Assembly (NCBI GenBank): GCA_008694505.1 | Contig: VZDJ01000623.1 | Span: 16,301,754-16,365,753, forward strand | Direction of reading: 5' to 3' | Length of the DNA stretch: 64,000 bases | Source: Cyanoderma ruficeps | Lineage: Eukaryota; Chordata; Aves; Passeriformes; Timaliidae | In this document: positions 13,950 to 26,925 of the stretch, piece by piece | Position numbering within the stretch: the first letter of the stretch is position 1 | Layout of the letters: each line of letters begins with the position of its first letter | Program-made: the position numbers and the translations under genes | The notes under the pieces: model-generated | Databases searched by the model: none | What the model was told of the DNA's origin: nothing | Seen by the model: only the letters and a program-made list of their open reading frames with translations

Positions 13950-14290
13950 CATGCAAACTCTCAGACTTAGGACATGGTAGTATTTGCTACCTTCCACTCT
14001 TCAGGAACCTTCTCCATTTGTCATAACCTTTCAGAGACAGTCAAAACTAGATTTGCAATGGCACTGGCCAACTCCATCAGCACTTGTGTATGAATCCTAC
14101 CAGGTTCCACAGGCTTATGCAAGTCCTGTTGATCTAAATATCCCTTAACCTGATCCTTCTCCAAAAAACTAAGTCTTCCTGACTCCAAACTTTCCCTCCA
14201 GAAGACTGGTTTTACCACTACAGGTAAGGGCAAAGAAGGCATGGTCTTGTAGAACACCACAGCAATTCCTTGATCATCAGTGTTAGGGAC
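13950..14290 (-). mobile_element. CR1 LINE fragment from the reverse-transcriptase ORF, antisense
   Basis: Read on the + strand, this follows the antisense of the CR1 ORF2 body: a TTCAGGAACCTTC...ATGGCACTGGCCAACTCC block, CATCAGCACTTGTG, CAGGTTCCACAGGCTTATGC, TTAACCTGATCCTTCTCC and GGTAAGGGCAAAGAAGGCAT. It is an internal piece lacking the CR1 3' end, so it is either truncated on both sides or the remains of a longer old insertion. Stop codons make it non-functional. Confidence 0.75.
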
Positions 14291-14764
14291 TTTTCATCAA
14301 TGTATACCAGAAACACTTCAGTTTTTTGGGTTTTTTTGTTTTTAATACATACTCAATGTATCTATTGAAAAAGTAAAAGGCACCTCATTCATATATGAAG
14401 AAGGTAAACATTTCCCCATCTACTGAAAGTACAAATTAAAAAATAAACAGCATAATAGCAACTCTTGTGTCTGCACCAATACATTTCAGTAAGCAGTTTC
14501 AAACTCATTGACTTCTGATAGTGGATGCACTACCAAAAATGAAATATCTGATGCATCGGTGACTAAAAGTTCCGTAATGTCATCCTACACGTAAGGCAAG
14601 TCTAGGTGAATTCACAGCTATGAAAATACTTGCTTTTGAAATTGTCCACATGTAGAAAACTTTTGCTAAGACATATCTGAATCTAAAGCTCAGTGGGAGG
14701 AGAGGCCTGACAATATACTTGAAATCAAAGGAATATCTCATTTCATTCCATGTGAATAATTTTG

Positions 14765-14935
14765 TGGAAATATATAAATATATACATATAAAAATACACA
14801 TATATTTATATTTTAATATGCATATATTATACATAATTTATACACTCAGTAATTACATACATATTTTATATTCTTATATATATTAATATATAAATATTTA
14901 AGTAATATAGGAATATATAAATATGAGTGGAAATA
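14765..14935. repeat. AT-rich low-complexity tract (TATA/ATAT)
   Basis: About 170 bp made almost only of A and T, with many ATATATAAAT-like words and few G or C. It is probably decayed dinucleotide repeat and would be prone to local unwinding. Confidence 0.8.
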
Positions 14936-15048
14936 AATTTTGTTGAAACCTGTAAATATGGTTGCATTAAAGAATATGACTATATTAACACTGTGGATTT
15001 CTTTCCCTCTTTAAAAAACCCTTCCACAAATAAACAAACAAAAAATGC

Positions 15049-15055
15049 NNNNNNN
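15049..15055. other. Assembly gap, 7 N
   Basis: Seven unresolved bases just after an A-rich stretch. The sequence on both sides is otherwise continuous AT-rich DNA. Confidence 0.99.
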
Positions 15056-15652
15056 AATTTAACAGAAAGTTAGTGTTCATTAAGATATTTATTTTCACCA
15101 GTTTCAAGAAAGCCATCAATTAAATATGAGGTTGTCTCGTGGTCCCATTGAGTAAAATGTAGTGTGAAATCAAATATATAGACATATACACATATTTGGC
15201 AATGTCCAGATAACAAATCAACATTAATGCAATTGTGTATTGGAGTGAGACCCGCATGAGAACAGAAACCAAAATATGTGCTGGACTCCAGGATAAACTT
15301 GGAGATATTGACGTACATATGTTCTTGAGAAAATTTTGGAAGTTTGAAATATCTTAGAAGAAATACAGGAATATAGCAGACAAGTCATGAGGAAGACAAG
15401 CTTCATTAGTTTTAGCAGTCATTGAAGCATCTCCTTGCTAACAGAAGCAACTTGAATATTGATTTTGCTTGCAAGTGGTGTCATTTAGGTGTCTTGTTAA
15501 CAGGAAAAAGGAAAGTTCCTGTTGCCACACTAGACCACAACATAAAGATGTCAGGTCTCATTAGAGATGTAGGCAAGACTACCAGAATATTCACAGCATG
15601 TATACTGCTTCTTTTAAAAGACTGCAAAGCTTTTTCTCAGAAGTCTGTGTTT

Positions 15653-15678
15653 AAACAAACAAACAAACAAACAAACAA
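15653..15678. repeat. (AAAC)n short tandem repeat
   Basis: Six to seven uninterrupted AAAC units. Confidence 0.9.
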
Positions 15679-18600
15679 GAAAGGCCAAAATCTCCTTAGT
15701 ATTTCACAGTACTGTTGTTAAGGAAATGCAGATCTGAGAGCTTCTAAAACCAATGATGCCAAGATATGCAACACACACATGCCCAGCCTCATAGACTGAC
15801 AGAGACAGGGAGCAGTGCCTTTACTGTTCCCTAGATTAACATGTATGAACCCTGCATAGACATGGACAACAGCCAGCTAGCCCTTCTCCTCTCTGGCTGA
15901 CCAGGATTTCCGATATGAGCACAGCCTCAGCCTCCTGATCCATGGGCATGAACGTCCACAAGTCCCTTGAAAGTAGACCTTGGTTCTGCTTAGTGAACTA
16001 GAAATAACCTTGGCCAAATCACTTTGCCTTTTTGGTGTGACTTCTCACATCTTTAGCAGTCATAACTGTATTTTACTCTTTTGCAAGGTGACTGGAGATT
16101 GGCAATTAAAAATCTACTGTCCAAGATATGCAATCTATTATTACACATTCCGGGATAGGCTTTACTTAATATTTAAATTTGATTATCTTGCCTCTTGCTA
16201 TGTAGTCACTGGAACTATTCCTTAAAGTTACATTTCTGCTTAAGTACTTTACTGAGACTTAAATTCTACTTAATGGGAAAAGCTGACATTTAATAACACA
16301 TAGGGGTGTGCTTTCTTATTGATTCTGCAGATATTAATAATAAAGCTGCTGTAATTAGATTGAAGAATGTATACTCTTGTGCGTTAGTAAATTATTTCAA
16401 TTTAATTCTGGCATGCCATCAAATAGTGTCTATGTATCCATCAAACTGTGCCTTACATAAAGGCCACAGAGAAATTCAGTATTAGATCATCCATCCTTTG
16501 CTTTCATTTTTGTGTCTAATGCTGAATCTTTTTCACTGTATTAAGATTATTTTGCATATTTTCATTGCAAAAACCATGAAAAAATCACTTTTTTTTTGAA
16601 ACCTTCACAATAATTGGTAGGTATGCTCAAGAAAGTAATAATATCATATTTTAATATTTTGATTTTACACTGATTTATCTTAACTCCTGTTTAAAAGCTC
16701 AGATTATTTTTTATGCTGCCCATCATAAACTGTAATGCTCCCAAAATTACAGCCTCTTACAGCAATAATTAGAAGGTATGTGGCTTTCCATGAATTAATT
16801 TTGGGCTCTCAGGAGATGGAGGTAATCCCATATCTCATCAGAGAGGCACTTTCTGCCACATTTGTAATAAAGATTAAACATGTGATAGCTTGATATCTCG
16901 AGCACGAGTTTTACACCTTTCCTTAGCAGACTAGCTCACTTGCATGCTGAGAAGTACCATGGCTAGGAAATGTCTTCCCCTTACCAAGCTTTATATTACA
17001 ACTGTGCTTAGTGAAAAAGTATTCGTTATCCACATTATGGTCCTCCTGGAATATGCAAATGTATTCTCACATTCCCAAGGCAAATATCTAACAGAGACAC
17101 AAGCAAAGCATTTCTATCATCATTATGTTCCTACCCCGAACAGATGTGGATTAGTGACGCCTTATTGCCAAGATCACAATCTGTAGTAGAATGAATTGAT
17201 GTTGCTCTGAAACTCATCATGTCTTTTAATTTGTTATTTTCCTCAGTTTTTCCACAATCTGAGAAAGAAAAAAAGCAAGATACCAAAGTCTGCAAATGAT
17301 AGTGAATATTTTGGGATGCTGTTTCCAAAGTCTTTAAATTTCCTAACATCCAACAGTTGTGACTTGGGTCAGCAAACTTTTTAATATAAAACTATATAAT
17401 ATAAAGTTTATAATGACACCCAAGATTATAGATGTATATAGACTTTCAAAACACTTTTATCACTTTTACTAATCATCATCAGATTAGCAAAGTAAATTTT
17501 GGAAACTTTTGATACTATAGGATAAGAAAAACCAGTTTAGGTAAACATTTCTTGGAGAATTTCTAAAAGTGATTAAATTTTTCTCAAAATGAAAAGATAA
17601 AAAAAATGATCTCTTGAGATAATTTTTGTACTTACTTGGCTATATTCTCATTTTTTTGGTAACAGTTGTTTGGAGGTAAAATTGTTGGTAGAAGGTCATC
17701 AGCAGGTAAAGAGCAGAGCTGGTAACACAACAGTAATCTACTGCTACTCCATCTTTTTTTCATGGATGTCTGTTTAAACTGACTGATTCTGAATACAGAT
17801 TTAAAGACAGCAGAAGAATTAATTCTGTGGAATGCAAGTAAAGTATATGAAAGGAACTTTAAATCCACCTGTCGGCTTCCTTTACTCTCTCAGTTCTTAG
17901 GACATAATGACTTTGAAATCTTTCCAAAAAATGGACCAATATGAGTCCATTTTTCTTTCTTTGCAAAAGAACAAGAGCAGTAGCATTAAGTATGCCATTA
18001 CATTAAATAATAGGTTGTGTCTGAGGTTCACCATGTTCTTTTACTCTGCTTTCATGATTTGTCTGCCTAACAAGTACTCGAATACCAGTAAACAAAATCT
18101 TTGCCATAGATGAGGGAAATTCCCAGAAGAAAAGCTCTGTTAGTTGTAGATGGTTTTCTATTGACACATGGGTATCTCTACCCTCATTAGCCCTCCCAGC
18201 CAATTTCATGTTTGCATAATGAAAGTTCGTGCTAGCTTCGGTTCTGACATTAGTTTTTAATGAGTGGTTTTTACACCTGTAGTAAAATTAAGGCAGTCAC
18301 CAGAGCTTAACAAAGCAGCACTAATGTGCCTCCAGTTTTAGTTTGCTAAGTGTTGTGTAGTACTACAAATAATGTAAATAATAGAATCTGTAAGCCCCAT
18401 TGCAACGTAGCACTGAATATTGAAAGTGTACTGAAATATATATATAAATTGACATAATATCCATACAGATGCTTGAGCAGGGAATCTAGAAGGAAAATGG
18501 GGAAATTTTAGAGATATTGCCTTTCAAATAAATAGTTTAAGACAAAATATGTGGACAGTGGTTTTATCCTACTCCAGAGATACTTATATGAGCGTACCAA

Positions 18601-19947
18601 CACTAACTACTACAATCTATATACTGATGATGATGTTAGACCTGTTTCCTGCCTTAAGATGTGGAAAATGTACTCTTGAAAATTAAAGAAAGACTAAGAA
18701 ATTTAACCATTACAATTTGCTACAAAGACAACAAAAATGTTAAGTCTAATAAATCTAGATATCAATTTGGATACTATAGAGCTGTTGTGTTTGTACTTTT
18801 ACCAGAATATATGTTGAAATAATTCTAATTTCTTTCCTGCTATTCTTGATCTTCTTCAAAAATGGCAAGTGATATGTTCTACTTGATCGATGATGTTTTA
18901 TGTGCTTTCAAGATATAAAGATCTTCAGTGTTCTTGTAGAATTTGAATGAACTGAAATTAACTTGTAAATGGAAGAAGAATTTCTTGAAATCTAGCTAAC
19001 TAAAAACCCTGCAGATGTTTAATTTAAAATTACCGAACACTCATTTCACAGACTGTGTCATAAAAATGGTCCCAGGATACATGGCTTTTCAGGGACATCT
19101 GTGAGTAATGCAAATGAGGATGCTGACTGACAACCCAGAAAATTATTCACAGAGCAGCATTGTGGTAGCAGGAGTTTCTGCAAAGATGTTTGCAGCAAGT
19201 CTGCTGCACAGCTCTGTTGAACATCTACCTCCAACTCTGTCCAATGCTCTTTTTTTTTATTTTGTAAATGGGATGGAAATCTGGATGGAAATCTTGACTC
19301 TGAGCACCCTGCCCAGTCATCAGGAGACTGCAAAACTTTATACATTCCTGCTTGCCTGCAGTTCAAATGGGGAGACATTTCAGACACAGAGGCTGCAATT
19401 CAGATAATTTATTGTATTTCTGGGTAATAAGACCTGCTTTTAGTTGACATGGTCTAGCAATACAGTCTGAAGAGAGACCTGCCAAAATGCACTTATTAGA
19501 AAATTTAGTTGGAGGACTGTTTCCTTTATACTCAGAAAGTCAAAGTATAAAAATTTTCTTTTAAATTGCTACAAGACCACAATTCAGAATTTTTTTTAAA
19601 AAATCTAGTTATTCTTAACAGTTATTCTTAACTAAAAAAAAAAAAATAAGCATCTTTCAATGTTCTCTTATAATTTATCTTATTGTGCACTGTTGTGTAT
19701 CAGAACTTTGTGCTTGTTCCATGTCACACATTTGAAGCAGCAGGCAAAAAACTTAAAAGTTCAAAGACAAGGTCTTTAGGAGTCATGACATATAAACCCA
19801 CAGGCTGTCACTCTTGTTAAGCATCCTACATGCATGTCTTCATCTGAAGATTTTCGTCAGTGTCACAGGCTTGTTTCCCTTCTAGAAGGAACTCAGTTTG
19901 GGTGCAAACTCTTTTCTTTTGCATTGATAGGTAATCCTCCTCCATAA

Positions 19948-20444
19948 ATGAGTGAAAATCACTATGAGTTTTTGATAGCCCAAACCCACACCTTTATAGT
20001 TTTTGTGTCCAAAAAGCCTTCAAACATTTACGTGACAGAGTACAAGGTCATGACCTACAATGGAGGGGACAAGACATTTATGACTGTGTAAATCTTGTTA
20101 TGGGCTCTCAGTGCAGTGTTCATGAAGAAAGACTGTCACAGAGAGTGAAGAATCCAGAATGAATACAATGGCTATGTGGTGATCAGGAAGAAAGACCCAA
20201 AACCAGAAGGCAGCATGGGGGAGATGTGCTCTGTGGTGTGTTTGTGTGTTCAGTGCTGGCTCAGCTGCTCAGCTCAGGACCCGCATACTCCTGGATCTAT
20301 CCTACCAGCTGGAGTTCAACAAATACAGGTGCAGGCATGGGAGACGGGGTGCACTTCTGGGCTGCACAGACCACACCAAGACCTTTTGCATCCCTGCTTT
20401 CCTTCTCTTCTTCCCAGTGAAGTTTTCTGCCTTAGCAGAATAAA
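19948..20444 (+). pseudogene. Possible decayed coding remnant of unknown family
   Basis: One frame beginning at an ATG (19948) runs 47 codons to a TAA at 20089. The same frame then continues protein-like past a second stop (TGA at 20146) to about 20240. Its composition is balanced and protein-like, with fragments such as VSKKPSNIYVTEYKV and YNGYVVIRKKDPKPEG, unlike the Leu/Phe/Ser/Lys-rich translations of surrounding AT-rich DNA. A second frame (20246-20443) stays open and ends beside an AATAAA at 20439-20444. This is what a dead terminal exon or retrocopy interrupted by two stops and a frameshift could look like. I do not recognise the family, and chance is a real alternative. Confidence 0.25.
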
Positions 20445-23400
20445 ATTTTGTTAAGATTCTTTTTGTGTTAGGTCAGCCCTGTTATAAAATATTCTGTATT
20501 TTATTCCCCATATTGATATAAATCAGTGCTGCTTGGCAAGAATATAATGCACCTGGATATACTCAGATGTCCTAGCACTAAGTTTGTTGAGATCTTCAAA
20601 CATCCCCCAATCAAATGCTTTTGGTCATTGGGTATATTTCTACATGTAATTTAAGAATTTATTTCCATAACTACATTTAAAAATGTAGGAAATAAAGGGG
20701 AAAAGCTGGATAGCGGTATTCCTAAAACTAATCTGTGCAAAATTTCTACTACCGCAATTTTCAGATATGGAAATGGAATAGATTATGCAGTATATCACTT
20801 CTATGTTTTCTTCTTGCTTTATTTCTAATGTTTATTATATTTTTTCTTTTTTTAACTTTCAGTTTCTTGCAGAGAGAATGCTGCAATTGCTGGATTTTAT
20901 TAGATAGAAATCAACAGTCTGATTTCACACTAATAGCAATAAGTTAGTGGGAATCACCTATATCCATTTTTTCCTGTTTACACAAAAACATTTCCAAAGA
21001 AAACCTAAACTGAGAAATTTAATAGATGAAATGAGGGAATGATGGACAACATGAAATATCTTCAGAAATTATTGCATCAAATAATTTTAGGAATCCATTT
21101 TTTCCAGACCAAACAAATCTGTTGCGATTTTTTGTTAAGTAAGCTAAGTAAAAATATATGTATCTCTTTCTGATGCTGTTGTTGGAGATATGGCCAGCTG
21201 AGGCACGTACTCAACTGCTTTTACATTAACATGTTGTCAGTGCACATAAATGTTTCTCCTTTGTTGTCCTGCAATTTTGAAATGCCATCTCTTCCCACTT
21301 CGATTTACAAACCACCAATATTTTGACCCCTAGCAAGTGCTAAAGAAGTAATTTTCTTTTCCTTCTTCTCTGTCATGAGCATAAGTGTGATGGGTGAATA
21401 TATGATATGGATTGTCATATTGATGTGACCTTTTAGACCTTTTGTGCAAGTCCCTTTCAGAATATGATATTTTGGAGATGCCATTAAAATCTGCCCACTT
21501 CTAGTGCCAGAGGGCTGAGCTCTGTGTTCAGCATGATACGTTTTTATGAAGATGTAATACAGTCTGGGCAGCATTTCCAGCCACGTAGGTATCCACACCC
21601 CAATGATGAAAGATTTATTCACCTTTTAAGATGAAATATGGTCTGGTTCTACCCAGATCAGTATATTAAACAGAGCTGAGAACAGCGCCTGGCATGGCAA
21701 TGTGACTGCACAGACGGCAGAATTTCTCAGGCAGTTCCTCGCTTTTGCTAGCTCTACCTTAAACAGCTCCTGAGTTCAGTCTGGAAGCAGGATTCTTCCA
21801 GTGACTTCTGCCAGGAGACCCTCTCCAGCCAGACTCTCTCTGCAGGCTGAGAATTTACTAGTGCTGTAAAACCTGGGCTCTTCTATGTCAGCTGGCCTCA
21901 GTGATAGAGAGACGTGTTCCCAGGCACGCGTGCATACCTGAAGTAGACATAAAAAATGCCTGCGAGTTTCTTTGTAGGTAGACTCAAATAGCCTTCAGTG
22001 TCCTTGACATGCCAGACCATCCTGTTCTTGTGATCTGTTCAGCTAAAATAGGAAACACCTGTGACAAATATTTGGCAGAAACCTAAACATATGAGTTGCA
22101 GCTAAATTTCTCAGTGATGCACAGCTAAATAATATGTTTAAAAATGAACTGGATTTTTTTTTACCCTGTCAATGTGTGGTTATAGTTCTTTTTGTGTGAA
22201 AATTTTAGTTTCTTCAGCTAGTGTCATGGTTGGATTTCTTACCCATGCTTCCACAAGGCGTGTTCCTGAAGCAATATTTGTGGGAGCAGGTATTACCTTC
22301 TTGCTTTTGTCCAGGGGAGGGTTTAAGATGTGTTCAACCAAGGCATCGTGACCAGGGGCTGTGAAAGAGAAGACACACCTTCTCTGTCTCCCTACCCTGT
22401 CATTAGTCTTTCCAAGACATCACAATTGTCAGATGAAACATATGAGGAAGCTGGAGATAATTGCAAAGTTTTGGAATGAACAGTGTCTTCAGCAAATACC
22501 ATGGTGCTGTTCTTTTGTCACACAGCTTAAAAAAAAAATCAGGAAACTCTCTAGAGGAGTAACCTCATGGAGTTGACCCTACCCCAGAGGACAATCTCAC
22601 CTCTCTGGAAATCATGCAGTGCTTTTTGTAGACAACCAGGACACCAGGCAGCTCCCCTGAGAACTAAGACAAATCAGTAGCTCCAGAAACCAAAGGAAGT
22701 CCAGCTGGCTCTAAATTTGTACAACATTACTGAATTGCCAAATGCAATCATTTATGAGCACAAGATTCATACCTGTTATCAATACTAGAGCCAGAGCCAT
22801 TAAGGGAAGGTCTAAAGGTTAATGCAGTTTTCTGTGGATCCAAACACCCCTTTTAAATATGGGTTGTTCTATCAACTGTTTCAAATTTCTTCTGTGCATT
22901 CTAACAGACGATTTGTTTGTAAGTCATGTTTTAGATGAAGGCAAACTAAAAAAATTTCCCAAATGCCATTAGTTGGGTTACACAAGAGTGCTTGTGTTTT
23001 GTTTGGTTGCTGTTTAATTAGTATTTTGGGGTTTGTTTTGTTTTATTTAGAGACAAGAAATTTTAACAATTCCAAAGAACTCTAGAGGGGCTAGATGTAA
23101 TTCATCTTACCTAACCATAATGCAGATGTCCACATATCAGGCAGGCTCCCAGGAATCTCTTCTTTTGCGGAGAGAAATAAACATTTTAAGATATGCTTCA
23201 GCTCATCACAATGTGTCTGTCTTCAGAAGATGAGTGAAACTACTCTGAAAGTCCCTATATCACTGCCCTGATGATGAAGGAAGGCTTCAAGGTGTATGTC
23301 ATGCATGTCTAAAACTGAGATGGATCCCACTTACAGTGTTTGTAGATTGTTTGGCCAGATTAAACACCAGCTCCAGGTCTGCAGAGATTTGTTTACAAGG

Positions 23401-24284
23401 CAGTATATCCTGTATCTTATTCCCCTCCTAAATTATACACTCTTGACCAAATATCAAAGTTGTGAAACATCTCTTTTTTAATACAAATGACATTGCAATG
23501 ATGTACATCAATTAATGCACTCTAGAAAGATACAGGAAAAAACCCACAAAAACATTATGCCTAAGGATTAGCCACATTAGAAAAGCAAACAAACAAACAC
23601 CTATCAAAATTCAAAACACATTAATTAAGATCCCTAAATATTTATAAGCCATTAGGAAAGGGAAATCAAGAAAAAAATGAAAATTGTACTGCCCTTATTT
23701 TGGAGTAAAGGATTTTAAAAAAGGATTTTAAGAAAGATTATATAACTCCTCATATAATTGAGTAATAAAATATTAAATCTATCTAGAAAGTATTTTACTT
23801 GAGATGATAATTTATATGCATAATCTTACATTTTACTTGATTTAAATATGCTCATCTATGCTTAATACAACCATTTTGTTTGGTATTAATCTGCCTTAAA
23901 TATTTGCCTATAGTGATGGCTAAGTAAGTATCTCAATCCTGTTACTGTGCTGCACAAACCTTTGGTGTCAATTTGTCATCTGAGCTGAGAAATCTTTATG
24001 TGTTTAAAAATCACAAGTCAGATATGCAAAACTCACAAATTTAGAAATTACAGCCTAAAATAAAGAGTTAGGATGCCTCTTGCAATTTGCCCGAGGATCC
24101 ATTTGTGTGCATGTGTGACTAAAACTTAAAGGATAATTATCTTTATTAAAGTCAATATGAACTTACTGCAGCCCAAGGCTATCTTCAAACACAAAAGAAA
24201 TAATACATCACTCCTCTGGCCCTTTTTAAGAGCTGTTTTTCCTACTTCAGCCAGGATCTGCTGAACTCACTGCTCCCTGCAGCT
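20445..24284. other. Unique sequence, no gene seen
   Basis: No open frame longer than 105 codons and none with a recognisable domain. 21.65-21.97 kb is locally richer in G and C. A segment from about 22,225 opens TGTCATGGTTGG, a wording also seen at some avian LTR starts, but nothing further supports an LTR there. Confidence 0.5.
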
Positions 24285-24500
24285 ACTGAGGAGTGGAAAT
24301 GAAGTGGGAGGTACTGAGCTCTTCTTGGTATTCAGTGATAGGATGTGGAGGAATGTTTTAAAGCTGCACCACAGGAGGTTCGAAGTGGACATGAGGAAGC
24401 ATTTCTTTACTGAGAGGGTGGCCAAACACTGGAACAGGCATTCTTAGAAAGGTGTTCAATGCTCCTTGATGATCCTTTTAGGTCCCTTTCAACTGAAATA
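24285..24500 (+). mobile_element. CR1 LINE 3' end, internally shortened
   Basis: The order matches a CR1 3' end: AGTGATAGGATGTGGAGG, GCACCACAGGAGGTTCGAAG, GAGGAAGCATTTCTTTACTG, AGAGGGTGGCCAAACACTGG, AACAGGC, then a jump to CTTGATGATCC and TTAGGTCCCTTTCAACTG. The usual middle part (CCAGG...TTGG) is missing, so an internal deletion is likely. It runs directly into the pentanucleotide array, which sits where the CR1 tail repeats belong. Confidence 0.8.
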
Positions 24501-24650
24501 TTGTATTGTATTGTATTGTATTGTATTGTATTGTATTGTATTGTATTGTATTGTATTGTATTCTATTCTATTCTATGCCATGCCATGCCATGCCATGCCA
24601 TGCCATGCCATGCCATGCCATGCCATGCCCTGCCCTGCCCTGCCATGCCA
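24501..24650. repeat. Compound pentanucleotide microsatellite (TTGTA)12(TTCTA)3(TGCCA/TGCCC)15
   Basis: Thirty consecutive 5-bp units in three blocks: TTGTA twelve times (24501-24560), TTCTA three times (24561-24575), then ten TGCCA, three TGCCC and two TGCCA (24576-24650). It begins exactly at the end of a CR1 3' region, so it most likely grew from the CR1 tail repeats. Because 5 is not a multiple of 3, all three forward frames stay open through it and give spurious 79-114 codon proteins. Confidence 0.97.
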
Positions 24651-26774
24651 TCTACACAAAGTCCCTCATGCATCCATCAGTGCTCTTCTGCTCCATGACT
24701 GTGGCACTGCTAACATCACCCTTGCCTATTCCATTCCTTTCTCCTGCAGTCTCTCACCCATCTCTGCATCCATTAAGAAACTAATGGTGCTGAACTGTTT
24801 CAAGGTTTAAATTGTTTGTGTTAAATAATGTCTGGCACATGCACAAAATGAGATAAAGAGAAACTGGGAATAAATTTGCTGTTATTGAAATGAGGCAAAG
24901 TCTTATGAGGATAAATCTCTGAATGTGTAACTTAAAATCATTCAAACATTATGGAAGCTGAGTGAAAGCTTGTGTTATATGTGTTTTCTGTGACACAAGT
25001 TTGCAGTTTAAACATCTTAATACATATTTAATATACAAGGAGGAAAAATGGAGTGTGGACAAAGCAAACTAGTGATTTTTGCATAGTACAGATTATATTT
25101 TTGATAAAGATGAAATACCAAAGGACACTTCAAACAAAGTGTGTCTCATTTGATGTTTTTGAACACATGCACACAGAAAGACAATTATTTAAGTGATATC
25201 TGTATGAAATAGTGTTTTTCAGACACTATTTTTTTTCTTTGTATGGCAAAGTGGTATAGAAAAGGAAAGGAAAAAAATACTTACCTCTACAAAAGAACAT
25301 TTAATGCTGCAGATAAATAGGTGCATATATAAGAATATATAATTGACATAATACTTACCAAAATACCAGTTTCATGTCAGGTTAATTGTAGATCCTTGAA
25401 GCATCTTTAGAAGACAATTAAAGCAGTGAAAGGGTACACTTTGACCGTGCTTTCCTTCACAGTTAGGGGTTGATTGCACTGCAGCTTTCAGGAGAGATGT
25501 GACACATCAAAAGCATTTTAAATTCCAGTGATGACAGAGCATAAGCTGTTGCTCCAGGCTGGCTGCAACCTGAGAAAAGCATGGCACGTCTTTATGTGTT
25601 TTAGTCCTACATATTGTACAGCAAGTGATCTAAGCCACAGTTCAATACAGCTAGGAGCAAACACCTGTTCCATTTAAGCATTTGAATTGCTTAGCCAAAG
25701 CATAGCTGGTTGGGCATGGCAATCTAAGTCTTTTCCAACCTTAACAATTCTATGGATCTATAATTACAGGATTAAGTACAAGTCATCTCTTGACCTTTTC
25801 GTGCTTGTATTGGCTTAAATCATGACTGTTCCTTCGCATTGCCAAACATCAGTGTAAGAAGCATAGACATTATTTTATATTTTCCAGCTTTTCCATCAGT
25901 GTGTCAAGTGGGGTACCCTTTGACGCAGTATTATAAAAAAAATTGAGAAGAGGTTTACTATGCTTGAAAAAAATCTGTTCTTTCTATTCTTTGTCCTTTA
26001 AGAAATAGAAGCATTTATGTGAAAATGATCCAATAATTTTTAGTGAGTGGAGTTTTTGCTCTCTCAGGGTTCTTTAAAGTCAAAGAGCTTTCATATTTCT
26101 TTCTTTCTTTTCTCTTGTGGCAATTGTTAGCTTTTCCCCATGTTTCTCTGCTGCAGCTGCTGAGCTATTTCATACTGACTTGTATTAATTTAGGACTAGA
26201 AGTTCTGCACACGCACTGAGTTCTTCATACATCTTTCTTATTCCTTTTTTTTTTGATATTAAATTTTCCCATTTTTTACTAAATTTCTGCACATTGAATC
26301 TGGACATATGACAGCCAAACTGGAGTTATCTCCCAGTCTATTATGTACTGCTGGTTTTTTAATATATATTTGTTTTAATTCTTAGAAAAGAATAGACCGC
26401 TTTGTACCAACAGCTGTTGTCCACTTTTAATGTGAAATAAGGAATGTCTTAATTCTTTCCCCACAGTTTATTGCCATCATTGAAATTTTATGGGGAAAAA
26501 TGTGGTTCTGTTTGTCTGGATAATACCAAGATACGTGTTGGTGTCACTATGAGATGATAAGATGTTAAAGGACTTTCTTTTTTTTCTAAAGATGATTGTG
26601 TGGCTGCTATATTTGCATTTGTCTTTAGACGTATTTGCTTGTGTGTTGTGTTTCTCCTTGCACTATCATTTTAGGATTTACTTACATAGTCAAATCAACC
26701 AACTTGCTGCAGTAATTTTATAGATTTGATGTTTAAAATATATTGTTATATGTTTGACTTTGTGTAACAAGGCA
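24651..26774. other. AT-rich sequence, no gene seen
   Basis: Apart from a CR1 scrap at 25.70-25.77 kb, nothing is recognised. Open frames are all short. Poly-T and TTTC-rich tracts lie near 26,095, 26,245 and 26,580. Confidence 0.55.
25700..25775 (+). mobile_element. CR1 LINE terminal scrap
   Basis: CTAAGTCTTTTCCAACCTTA followed by CAATTCTATGGATCTATA matches the last bases of a CR1 3' end and its ATTCTATG-type tail. Only about 75 bp is recognisable. Confidence 0.6.
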
Positions 26775-26925
26775 TATGGTGCCCAGAGAAGTTGGGGCAG
26801 CCTGATCCCTGGAAGGCCAGGCTGGATGGGGCTTTGTCCCATAGCTGGGGGAACAAGAACTAGATGATCTTTAGAGATGTCCTTTTCAACCAAGCATTCT
26901 ATGACACTGTGATTCTAGGACTGAA
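26775..26925 (+). mobile_element. CR1 LINE 3' end, short 5'-truncated copy
   Basis: Begins near TGCCCAGAGAAGTTGGGGCA and continues through CTGGAAGGCCAGGCTGGATG, GGGGCTTTG, ACTAGATGATCTTTAG and CATTCTATGACACTGTGATT. The TGATTCT-type end is the expected CR1 3' terminus. A short deletion is visible around CTTTGTCCCATAGCTGGGGG. Confidence 0.9.

Larger units (their letters stand above)
14291..19947. other. AT-rich non-coding stretch, no gene seen
   Basis: Holds the low-complexity tract at 14.77-14.94 kb, a 7-base assembly gap, an (AAAC)n tract and a 13-bp direct repeat (GTTATTCTTAACA type) at 19608-19633. The open frames are 109 codons or shorter, occur as antisense pairs (for example 19058-19407) and show no domain. 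Confidence 0.55.

Noticed and set aside
22225..22600. Possible LTR start (TGTCATGGTTGG)
   Set aside because: No polyadenylation-signal context, matching end or target duplication was found; one short word is not enough.
24459..24810. Three overlapping open frames of 79-114 codons encoding pentapeptide-like repeats (YCIVL, MPCHA)
   Set aside because: They are translations of the 5-bp microsatellite, which cannot stop in any forward frame. No gene-like sequence lies outside the array.
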